Source: Spirochaetes bacterium RBG_16_67_19 (GTDB taxonomy: Bacteria > Spirochaetota > Spirochaetia > SZUA-6 > DRHE01). From it: a stretch of 12,781 bases of DNA. The notes under the pieces were generated by a model. The model was not told the DNA's origin. It was given only the letters and a program-made list of their open reading frames with translations, and ran no database searches. A program made the translations under genes and the position numbers. Shown here piece by piece: positions 1-5,832 of the stretch. Where the stretch lies: positions 8,263 to 21,043 of the forward strand of contig MIBK01000167.1 of the NCBI GenBank assembly GCA_001829505.1, written 5' to 3'. Position 1 is the first letter of the stretch; each line of letters begins with the position of its first letter.

Positions 1-795
1 CCGGTACAGGTAGAAGGTGGCCACGGTGGTGCTCTGCCCGGGACCCCCGAAGGTGAGGGCGTACACAATGTCGAAGGTCTTGAAGACGTCCATGCTGCGG
101 ATCAATAGAACGATCAGGATCTGCCCGCGCATGTGCGGGACCACGACATGGATGAAGCTCTGCCAGCGGGTGGCCCCGTCCACCAGGGCCGCCTCCTTGG
201 GCTCCTCGGGCACCGAGCGCAGCCCGGCCAGCAGGGTGATGATCACGAAGGGCGTCCATTGCCAGATCTCCACCAGCATCACCGCCGGCAGCGACCACTG
301 GGTGGTGCCCAGGAAGTCGATGGGCTGGAAGCCCAGGAACATGACCACCGCGTTGACCGCCCCCCAGCGCAGGTCCAGCAGCATGCGCCAGAGGTTGCCG
401 CTGGCGATCAGCGGCAGCATCATGGGGCTCAGGATCAGGGCGATCCACAGGTAGTCGGCCTTGATCTCCTTCTTGTTCAGCAGCCAGGCGATGCAGAAGC
501 CCAGGAGGAACTCGATGCTCACCGTGACCAGCAGGATGATCACGGTTTTCTCGATGGACAGCAGGAAATAGGGATCGCTGAAGGCGTCGACGAAGTTCTG
601 CACCCCGTTCCAGGGCATCCTCCAGAAAGTGAGGCCTTTCTGCAGCTTGAACTTCTTGAAGGCCATGACCAGGGCGAAGATCAGGGGGTAGATGATGAAG
701 ACCAGCAGCCAGATCATGGTCGGGGCCATGTAGGCGTAGGGGGCCGTGCGCTTGCGCAGGTAGCCCGGATTGCGGTGCAGCTCGGTCCGTCGCAT
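1..795 (-). CDS. Carbohydrate ABC transporter permease, MalF/UgpA-like (3' end cut by window edge)
   Basis: Inner-membrane permease subunit of a CUT1-type sugar importer that would pair with a second permease and an ATPase beyond the window. The 265 residues visible include hydrophobic segments at about 25-47, 83-107, 115-138, 170-192 and 226 onward. The cytoplasmic EAA loop that docks on the ATPase lies at residues 201-220: EAA at 201-203, G207, P220. The GGPGQST stretch at 250-256 is typical near the C-terminal end of MalF-like permeases, so roughly the last 30 residues are missing. The start is the ATG at 793-795, preceded by a GAGGGA ribosome site. The gene follows the binding-protein gene after 69 bp containing a strong hairpin, so the two are probably one operon. 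Which sugar is carried cannot be read from the sequence. Confidence 0.93.
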   Translation of the reverse strand, partial: MRRTELHRNPGYLRKRTAPYAYMAPTMIWLLVFIIYPLIFALVMAFKKFKLQKGLTFWRMPWNGVQNFVDAFSDPYFLLSIEKTVIILLVTVSIEFLLGFCIAWLLNKKEIKADYLWIALILSPMMLPLIASGNLWRMLLDLRWGAVNAVVMFLGFQPIDFLGTTQWSLPAVMLVEIWQWTPFVIITLLAGLRSVPEEPKEAALVDGATRWQSFIHVVVPHMRGQILIVLLIRSMDVFKTFDIVYALTFGGPGQSTTVATFYLYR

Positions 796-819
796 AGCTT
801 CCCTCGATTTCAGAATGAA

Positions 820-845
820 GGGGGCATGGCGCAGGCCATGCCCCC
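820..845 (-). promoter_or_regulatory. Perfect 11-bp hairpin between binding-protein and permease genes
   Basis: An 11-base arm (820-830) and its exact complement (835-845) flank a 4-base loop. On the minus-strand transcript it sits about 20 nt after the binding-protein stop and 24 nt before the permease start. No U-tract follows, so it does not look like a full intrinsic terminator. By analogy with malE-malF intergenic stem-loops, it probably protects the upstream mRNA from 3' decay or partly attenuates transcription, giving more binding protein than permease. The role is inferred; the stem is seen directly. Confidence 0.7.
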
Positions 846-864
846 CTGGAGGAACTATCTATCC

Positions 865-2292
865 TCAGTCCGCCATGATCTTCTTCCACTCCCGCATGAC
901 CCGGTCGTAGGCCTGCGCGGAGGTCTGCGACCCGGACCAGGTCTGGTGCAGCTCGTTCAACAGGGACTCGTAGAGCTGGGAGGCCTGCGGGACCTTGATG
1001 TCTCCGATGCCGATCTGCAGGGCCTTCATCGTGGGATCCACCAGCGGGCCCCAGACGTCCTTCACGCGCTGGTCCTTCCACACCGAGGTGCGGTTGGGGT
1101 CCACGCCCGAGCCGGAGTTGGTGGCGTAGATCTGCATGGTCTTGGAGGCCAGGAACTGGGCGTACAGGAAGGCCACGTCCTTGTTCTTGGAGACCGTCGG
1201 GACCACCAGGGCCTTGCCCACCGCGAAGGAGGTGACGGGCTTCACGCTGCCGTCCTTGCGCTTGAAGCCGGGCATGACCGTGGCCACGCACTGATCCCAG
1301 TACTTGGCCTGGCGCGGGTCGCGGAACACGGAGGTGGCCCACTGCATGGTCATGGCCACCACGCCGTTGCCGATGCCTTCCTTGGTTTCCGGGTAGCCCC
1401 AGGACAGGATGCCGGGCGGGGAGAACTTCATCAGGCCCATGTAGAAGTCGTTGGCCTTGATGAAGGCGTCCTTGTTGAGCTCGATCTCGCCGTTGTCGTT
1501 GACCAGCCCGTTGGAGAACTTGATCCCGTCGGCGGCCAGGCGGTTGCGGTACACATTGGCCCAATAGTCCACGGCCCACCAGGTCTTCAGGGCCAGGGTG
1601 CCGAAGCCGTACAGGCCGGGCTGGCGGCCGGTGAAGAACTCGGCCATGTCCCGCACCTGGTCCCAGTCATTCGGCGCCCCCAGGTTGTACTTGTACTTGG
1701 CCCTGAAATCCGCCTTGTTCTTGGCGTCGGCGAACAGGTCCTTGCGATAGTAGAAGATGTTCACGTCCCCGTCGTAGGGCACGGCGTACCAGGAACCCTT
1801 GTATTTGTCGAAGCCCACCTGGGCGCCCTCGATGAAGTCGGAGACGTCGATCTCCTTGCCGTACTTCCCGTACAGGGCATCCAGGTTCTCGATGTAGTCG
1901 GCCTCGGCGTATTCGCCGATCCAGGTCGGGTACAGCTCCAGCAGGTCGTACTCGGCGGCGCCGGACAGCAGGAAGGCCAGCTGCCTTTCATGCAGGTTCT
2001 CGGGCGGGATGACGTCGATGGTCAACTTAAGCCCGGTCTCCTTCTCGATCAGCTCCTTCAGCTCCAGCGGCGGAGCGGAGTCGCCGCCGCCCTGGAACAT
2101 GATCCGGATGGTCTTGCCCTTGCCCAGGGCCTTCAGCGACGGCGGGATGGCCTTGATGATTTCCGCCTGGGTCGGCATGACCTCCGGCGAGCCGGCCACC
2201 TTGACGCCCTTCGGGACTTCCTGGCCGAAGGCATAACCGGTAATAAAAAGCGCGATCACTAGCAGCATCAGCAGGATTCTCGCTTGCTTCAT
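865..2292 (-). CDS. Periplasmic sugar-binding protein of an ABC transporter (SBP family 1)
   Basis: Extracellular solute-binding protein, 475 residues, that would capture a sugar in the periplasm and deliver it to the permease encoded downstream. The N-terminus is a signal peptide: KQAR, then a hydrophobic core to about residue 21, with likely cleavage after the AFG before QEVP. There is no lipobox cysteine, so the mature protein is soluble and periplasmic. The motif DGDVNIFYYRKDLF at about residues 170-183 and the fold-typical segments that follow resemble MalE/UgpB-like proteins. The start at 2292 is chosen because AGGAGG lies just upstream at the right spacing and the signal peptide begins there; an ATG 14 codons earlier would prepend a polar extension to it. 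A full-consensus promoter lies about 140 bp upstream. Ligand unknown. Confidence 0.93.
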   Translation of the reverse strand: MKQARILLMLLVIALFITGYAFGQEVPKGVKVAGSPEVMPTQAEIIKAIPPSLKALGKGKTIRIMFQGGGDSAPPLELKELIEKETGLKLTIDVIPPENLHERQLAFLLSGAAEYDLLELYPTWIGEYAEADYIENLDALYGKYGKEIDVSDFIEGAQVGFDKYKGSWYAVPYDGDVNIFYYRKDLFADAKNKADFRAKYKYNLGAPNDWDQVRDMAEFFTGRQPGLYGFGTLALKTWWAVDYWANVYRNRLAADGIKFSNGLVNDNGEIELNKDAFIKANDFYMGLMKFSPPGILSWGYPETKEGIGNGVVAMTMQWATSVFRDPRQAKYWDQCVATVMPGFKRKDGSVKPVTSFAVGKALVVPTVSKNKDVAFLYAQFLASKTMQIYATNSGSGVDPNRTSVWKDQRVKDVWGPLVDPTMKALQIGIGDIKVPQASQLYESLLNELHQTWSGSQTSAQAYDRVMREWKKIMAD

Positions 2293-2330
2293 CCTATTCC
2301 TCCTATGCGATTGACTGAAACCCAGCCCAT

Positions 2331-2354
2331 GCATTGCGATTCTGCGCGCAATGC
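2331..2354 (-). promoter_or_regulatory. Perfect 8-bp inverted repeat in the binding-protein 5' leader
   Basis: GCATTGCG (2331-2338) and CGCAATGC (2347-2354) are exact complements separated by 8 nt. The element is downstream of the predicted start of the binding-protein transcript and about 40 bp before its start codon. It could be an operator acting as a roadblock or an mRNA hairpin. There is no U-run after it, so it is not an intrinsic terminator. Confidence 0.45.
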
Positions 2355-2434
2355 CCCTTCTCTGCCCGGTCCTGGAAGCGCGCCTCCTTTGAATTGGTAT
2401 TCTATTCTTTTACCCGTTGGATAGCAAATGCTTA

Positions 2435-2463
2435 ATTATAGGGGCTGTTTAAGTAGCTGTCAA
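2435..2463 (-). promoter_or_regulatory. Full-consensus sigma70 promoter for the sugar ABC operon
   Basis: On the minus strand TTGACA (2463-2458) is followed by a 17-nt spacer and TATAAT (2440-2435), matching the housekeeping consensus at all 12 positions. Transcription would begin near 2428, giving about 135 nt of leader before the binding-protein start. Such a strong core promoter on a sugar operon suggests that control is by repression. Confidence 0.85.
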
Positions 2464-2580
2464 TGGTTTTTTCGGAGCGGAAATCTCCGGATCGATAATG
2501 CGTAATCTATCTGATTTATATATAAAGAATTAGCAGCGATCCAGCAGCCAGCCCAGGCAGGCAACTGAAATATTAATCTG

Positions 2581-2593
2581 TTTTCACTGAAAA
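2581..2593. promoter_or_regulatory. Candidate operator for the LacI-family regulator
   Basis: TTTTCA-C-TGAAAA is a perfect 6+1+6 palindrome 15 bp upstream of the -35 box of the regulator gene. Compact palindromes of this size are typical LacI/GalR-family operators, and odd centres occur (lac O1). No second exact copy is seen near the transporter promoter, so its assignment to this regulator is an inference. Confidence 0.4.
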
Positions 2594-2608
2594 TTAAGTT
2601 CTCGAAAA

Positions 2609-2637
2609 TTGACAATCCTCTTTCCGCCGGCTATAAT
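2609..2637 (+). promoter_or_regulatory. Full-consensus sigma70 promoter for the LacI-family gene
   Basis: TTGACA (2609-2614), a 17-nt spacer and TATAAT (2632-2637) match the consensus at every position. The predicted start near 2644 leaves a leader of only about 13 nt. This supports the ATG at 2657 over an in-frame upstream TTG at 2609, which is part of the -35 box itself. Confidence 0.85.
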
Positions 2638-2656
2638 CCGACAGAGGTTCAGGCTC

Positions 2657-3679
2657 ATGGCTATCACGCTCAAGGAAATCGCCAAGCAGGCCAACGTCTC
2701 CGCGGCCACCGTCTCCATGGCCTTGAACAACAAGCAGGGAGTGGGCGCGAAAAAGCGCCAGAGCATCCTGAAGATCGCCAGGGAGCTGGGCTACGGGCAG
2801 AGGGCTGCGCAGAGCCGGCTGCGCACGATCAAGGGCACCATGCGTTTCGTCAAGGTCATCAAGAGCAGCCACGTCCTGAACCGCGACCACGACATCTTCA
2901 TCGCCGACTACATCAACGGCCTGGACCACGCCGCCCGCGGGACCGGCTACAACCTGGAGATCAGCTCCTGCCATCTGCACGCCGCGGCGGAGCTGCTGGA
3001 CACCCTCCGGCATTCGGAGCTCAAGGGGGCCGTGGTGTTGGGCACCGAGCTGGACCATGGGGATCTGCAGGTGTTCGAGCACTCCAGCTTCCCGATCGTC
3101 GTCCTGGACACCTATTACGACTACCTGGAATTGGATTTCGTGGACATGAACAACATCGACGCGGTCTACAGCATCATCTCCCACTTCCAGCAGAAGGGCC
3201 ACCGCGAGATCGGCATGGTGCGCAGCTCGGTGGCCACGAAGAACTTCCAGCTGCGGGAAGAGGGCTTCCACGCCGCGCTGGCCCACTTCGGCTTGAGCTG
3301 CCGCCGGGAGCACCTGTTCTCCGTGGATTCCACCTGCCAGGGGGCCTACGAGGACATGAGCCGCATCCTGGCCGCGGGGGCCGCGCTGCCGCGGGCCCTC
3401 TTCCTCTCCAACGACATCGTCGCCTTCGGCTGCGTGCGGGCCTTCAAGGAAGCCGGCCTGCGGGTGCCCCAGGATGTCTCGGTGATCGGCTTCGACGACC
3501 TTCCCGCCGGCTCGGTCATGGAGCCCCCCCTGACCAGCTACGCGGTCTCCAAGATCAAGATGGGCGAGATGGCCTTCCGCATCCTGGTGGAGAGGATCGA
3601 GCAGGAGCCGCAGATGCCCCCGATGAAGATTTCCATCAGCGGCAAGCTGGTCTCCCGGGAAAGCGTCAGCCAGCTGTAG
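2657..3679 (+). CDS. LacI/GalR-family transcriptional regulator
   Basis: DNA-binding regulator of 340 residues, the usual length for the family. Residues 4-24 form the helix-turn-helix (TLKEIAKQANVSAATVSMAL), followed by a hinge helix around ARELGY. The rest is a periplasmic-binding-protein-like sugar-sensing and dimerisation domain, with SNDIVAFG near residue 252 and DVSVIGFDDLP near 274-284, both classic LacI signatures. A GAGG ribosome site (2644-2647) sits 9 nt before the ATG. It is divergent from the sugar-binding-protein operon, so it most likely represses that operon and perhaps itself, released by the transported sugar or a derivative. The ligand is unknown. It converges on the broken DinB-family gene with only 20 bp between stops and no obvious terminator. 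Confidence 0.95.
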   Translation: MAITLKEIAKQANVSAATVSMALNNKQGVGAKKRQSILKIARELGYGQRAAQSRLRTIKGTMRFVKVIKSSHVLNRDHDIFIADYINGLDHAARGTGYNLEISSCHLHAAAELLDTLRHSELKGAVVLGTELDHGDLQVFEHSSFPIVVLDTYYDYLELDFVDMNNIDAVYSIISHFQQKGHREIGMVRSSVATKNFQLREEGFHAALAHFGLSCRREHLFSVDSTCQGAYEDMSRILAAGAALPRALFLSNDIVAFGCVRAFKEAGLRVPQDVSVIGFDDLPAGSVMEPPLTSYAVSKIKMGEMAFRILVERIEQEPQMPPMKISISGKLVSRESVSQL

Positions 3680-3699
3680 GACTCAAGCTGCGGACCGGC

Positions 3700-4051
3700 C
3701 TAGCCCCGCCGCTGCCTCCACAGCCCCAGGTTGCGCTCGATGTAGCCCAGGTGCGTTTCGGAGTGCTCGACGTACATCTCCAGCCAGCGGGCGAGGTCCA
3801 GCTTACCCCGCTGCGGGTGCAGGACCCAATTGCCCTGCCACTGCTCCTGGTCGTACACGTCCACCGCCACCCCGCTCTCGGCCAGGATCTTGCGCAGGCG
3901 CACGGAAGCGCTGAGCTCGGAGTCCGCCCTGCACGGTCCAGGCATCGGGGAAGGGACGGAAGGTGAGCTCGTCCCGGCCCAGGCCGCGCAGCCTGGCTTC
4001 CAACGCGGCCGGAGCGCCGGAGTAGCGCTCCAGCAGTTCCTTGGTGCTCAT
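3700..4051 (-). pseudogene. Broken DinB-family (metal-binding four-helix) protein gene
   Basis: Two frames together encode a shortened DinB/YfiT-like protein. The first (from ATG 4051) reads MSTKELLERYSGAPAALEA and on to FPDAWTV. The second, ending at 3700, reads ADSELSASVRLRKILAE, then VYDQEQW, then HPQRG and EHSETHLGYIERNL. The frame changes near 3922-3931, where relatives have about seven residues including the first metal-ligand histidine (typically VxHxADSE); here about 17 bp appear lost. A second loss seems to lie after DQEQW: relatives usually have about 35 more residues before the HPxxG segment. The region spans only about 117 codons against roughly 150-170 for the family. The two C-terminal histidines (HSETH) remain. 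It is probably nonfunctional; an assembly error cannot be excluded. The family comparison is from memory, not alignment. Confidence 0.75.
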
Positions 4052-4089
4052 CGGCCCAAGCCACCGCCCCCGCCCCGCCGGGTCAAGCC

Positions 4090-4119
4090 TTGCCTGGACT
4101 GGCGCACCCGGCCTACAAT
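4090..4119 (+). promoter_or_regulatory. Probable sigma70 promoter of the phosphodiesterase-MFS unit
   Basis: TTGCCT (4090-4095), an 18-nt spacer and TACAAT (4114-4119). The predicted start is near 4126, giving a very short leader of about 15 nt with the AGGAG site (4127-4131) almost at its 5' end. The -10 box is embedded in an inverted repeat. Confidence 0.55.
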
Positions 4120-4128
4120 TCGCGCCAG
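4099..4128. promoter_or_regulatory. Inverted repeat straddling the -10 box (candidate operator)
   Basis: CTGGCGC (4099-4105) and GCGCCAG (4122-4128) are perfect 7-bp complements separated by 16 bp that contain TACAAT. A regulator bound here would occlude the core promoter; alternatively it could act on the divergently oriented DinB gene remnant. No regulator is identified. Confidence 0.35.
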
Positions 4129-4140
4129 GAGCATCGGGCG

Positions 4141-5832
4141 GTGAGCAGAATGATGGTGGGCAATAGAGGCGCCAGGCGGCTGGTGGTCGTCTCCCTGGAC
4201 GGCTTGGCCACCGCCGATCTGGAGCAGGTGCGCGGCCTGCCCGCCTTCCGCAGCCTGCTGCGGCGGGGGGCCCTTTGCCGCAGGGTGCGCGGCATCTACC
4301 CCACCCAGACCTACGCCCTGCACGCCTCTGCGCTCACCGGGGCCTACCCCGCCCGGCACGGCATCCTGGCCAACAGCCGCTTCCAGCCCGGACGCGAGCG
4401 GCCGGAGTGGTTCTGGTACCGGGACGCGCTGCGCCTGCCCACCCTGTACGACCGGGCCAGGGAAGCCGGCCTTTCCAGCGCCTCGCTGTTCTGGCCCTCC
4501 GCCGGCCGCTCCGGCCAGCGCTGGGTGCTGCCGGAGATCCTGCCCGGGCGCTGGAAAATGAGCCTGGCCTGGCGCGCGCTTTGCGCCGGCACCCCGCTGT
4601 TCCTCCTGGACATGCTGCGACGCTACGGCTCGCTGCTGCGCGGCCTGGACCGCTACCACCTGGACAACTTCACCGCAGCGGCCGCCGCGCACCTGGCGCG
4701 CTCCGGGCAAGCCGACCTGCTGCTGGTCCATCTGCTGGACCTGGACGCCGTGCGCCATCGGGAGGGCTTCCAGGGCCCTGCGGTCCGGCGGACCCTGGAG
4801 GAGCAGGACCGCCGCCTGGGCCGCATCCTGGAGGCCGCACTGCGGCCCGACGGCTGGGCCCGCACGGCCTTCGTGGTGTTCGGCGATCACGCCTTCCTGG
4901 ACGTGCACACCGCCGTGAACCTGAACACCGCGCTGGCCCGCGCCGGGCTGCTCACCCTGGACGGGCGCGGCCGCTGCCGCGGCTGGCTGGCCTGGGCCAA
5001 CACCGCCGAGGGCTCGGCCCACCTGTACCTGCGCGACCGGGAGGACCGCTCCCTGCGCCGGCGGGTGAAGCGCTGGCTGGACGAGTTGCGCTCCGACCCG
5101 GGCCATGGCATCGAGGAGGTCTACCGCGGGGCCGCCCTGCGCCGGCTGGGCCTGGGCCGGGACATCGACTTCGTGCTGGAAGCCCGTCCGGGCTTCTACT
5201 TCTCCCCCCTGCTGCGGCCCGAGGTGAGGGCCCGCACGGCCTTCGTGGTGTTCGGCGATCACGCCTTCCTGGACGTGCACACCGCCGTGAACCTGAACAC
5301 CGCGCTGGCCCGCGCCGGGCTGCTCACCCTGGACGGGCGCGGCCGCTGCCGCGGCTGGCTGGCCTGGGCCAACACCGCCGAGGGCTCGGCCCACCTGTAC
5401 CTGCGCGACCGGGAGGACCGCTCCCTGCGCCGGCGGGTGAAGCGCTGGCTGGACGAGTTGCGCTCCGACCCGGGCCATGGCATCGAGGAGGTCTACCGCG
5501 GGGCCGCCCTGCGCCGGCTGGGCTTGGGCCGGGACATCGACTTCGTGCTGGAAGCCCGTCCGGGCTTCTACTTCTCCCCCCTGCTGCGGCCCGAGGTGAG
5601 CGAACCCGCCCCGGCAGGGCGTCGGGCCTGCCACGGCTACCGGCCGGACCGGGAGGGCTACACCTCCCTGCTGCTGGCCGCCGGCGCGGGCGTGCGGGAC
5701 GGCGCGGAGCTGGAGGAGATGAGCATCCTCGATCTGGGCCCCACCCTGGCCACGCTGCTGGGGCTGACCCTGCCGGACGCGGACGGGCAGGCGCGCGGCG
5801 AACTGCTGGCTGCGGGAGAAGGCAATGGGTGA
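4141..5832 (+). CDS. Type I phosphodiesterase/nucleotide pyrophosphatase-like enzyme with an internal tandem duplication
   Basis: Member of the alkaline-phosphatase superfamily (NPP branch), predicted to hydrolyse phosphodiester or phosphoester bonds with two metal ions. There is no signal peptide, so it is probably cytoplasmic. Visible site residues: D20 in SLDG, nucleophile T57 in PTQTYALH, D202/H206 in DLDAVRH, D249/H250 in FGDHAF, and H498 in CHGY. The C-terminal LDLGPTLATLLGL is typical. The protein is 563 residues from GTG 4141; without the 124-residue duplication it would be 439, a normal size. The duplicated part repeats the GDH metal-ligand motif at D373/H374 and the following cap region, so the chain has two copies of one half-site. 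The GTG is preferred because AGGAG (4127-4131) is 9 nt upstream. The stop overlaps the next start by 8 bp, suggesting coupled translation. Substrate unknown; whether the product is active is uncertain. Confidence 0.85.
   Translation: MSRMMVGNRGARRLVVVSLDGLATADLEQVRGLPAFRSLLRRGALCRRVRGIYPTQTYALHASALTGAYPARHGILANSRFQPGRERPEWFWYRDALRLPTLYDRAREAGLSSASLFWPSAGRSGQRWVLPEILPGRWKMSLAWRALCAGTPLFLLDMLRRYGSLLRGLDRYHLDNFTAAAAAHLARSGQADLLLVHLLDLDAVRHREGFQGPAVRRTLEEQDRRLGRILEAALRPDGWARTAFVVFGDHAFLDVHTAVNLNTALARAGLLTLDGRGRCRGWLAWANTAEGSAHLYLRDREDRSLRRRVKRWLDELRSDPGHGIEEVYRGAALRRLGLGRDIDFVLEARPGFYFSPLLRPEVRARTAFVVFGDHAFLDVHTAVNLNTALARAGLLTLDGRGRCRGWLAWANTAEGSAHLYLRDREDRSLRRRVKRWLDELRSDPGHGIEEVYRGAALRRLGLGRDIDFVLEARPGFYFSPLLRPEVSEPAPAGRRACHGYRPDREGYTSLLLAAGAGVRDGAELEEMSILDLGPTLATLLGLTLPDADGQARGELLAAGEGNG
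4856..5599 (+). repeat. 372-bp in-frame tandem duplication inside the phosphodiesterase gene
   Basis: Positions 4856-5227 are repeated at 5228-5599. Comparing the two copies base by base I find one difference: C at 5152 versus T at 5524, a synonymous leucine change (CTG/TTG). The unit is exactly 124 codons, so the frame is kept. Junction homology is about one base, arguing against recombination between existing long repeats as the origin. The near identity indicates a recent event. Confidence 0.95.

Larger units (their letters stand above)
2293..2656. other. Divergent control region between the sugar-transport operon and its LacI-type regulator
   Basis: This 364-bp gap holds no gene. It is visibly more AT-rich than the flanking coding DNA. 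It contains two outward-facing consensus promoters (2435-2463 minus, 2609-2637 plus) separated by about 145 bp, a wide inverted repeat in the binding-protein leader (2331-2354), and a compact palindrome (2581-2593) just upstream of the regulator promoter. The binding-protein leader is predicted to be about 135 nt and the regulator leader only about 13 nt. The arrangement is typical of local repression of a sugar operon by its divergently encoded LacI-family protein. Confidence 0.8.

Noticed and set aside
133..2262. A 709-codon open frame on the plus strand opposite the permease and binding-protein genes
   Set aside because: It is antisense to two well-recognised genes, its translation is low-complexity (H, Q, G, D, V rich), and it has no motifs. 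It is a shadow of GC-rich codon bias on the other strand.
2423..2432. AGCA-AA-TGCT palindrome at the predicted transcription start of the ABC operon
   Set aside because: Arms of only 4 bp are expected by chance; attractive position but not enough to call an operator.
4048..5634. A 528-codon open frame on the minus strand with a repeated segment
   Set aside because: It lies opposite the phosphodiesterase gene and its repeat merely mirrors the 372-bp duplication. Composition (A, G, Q, P rich) is typical of antisense frames.
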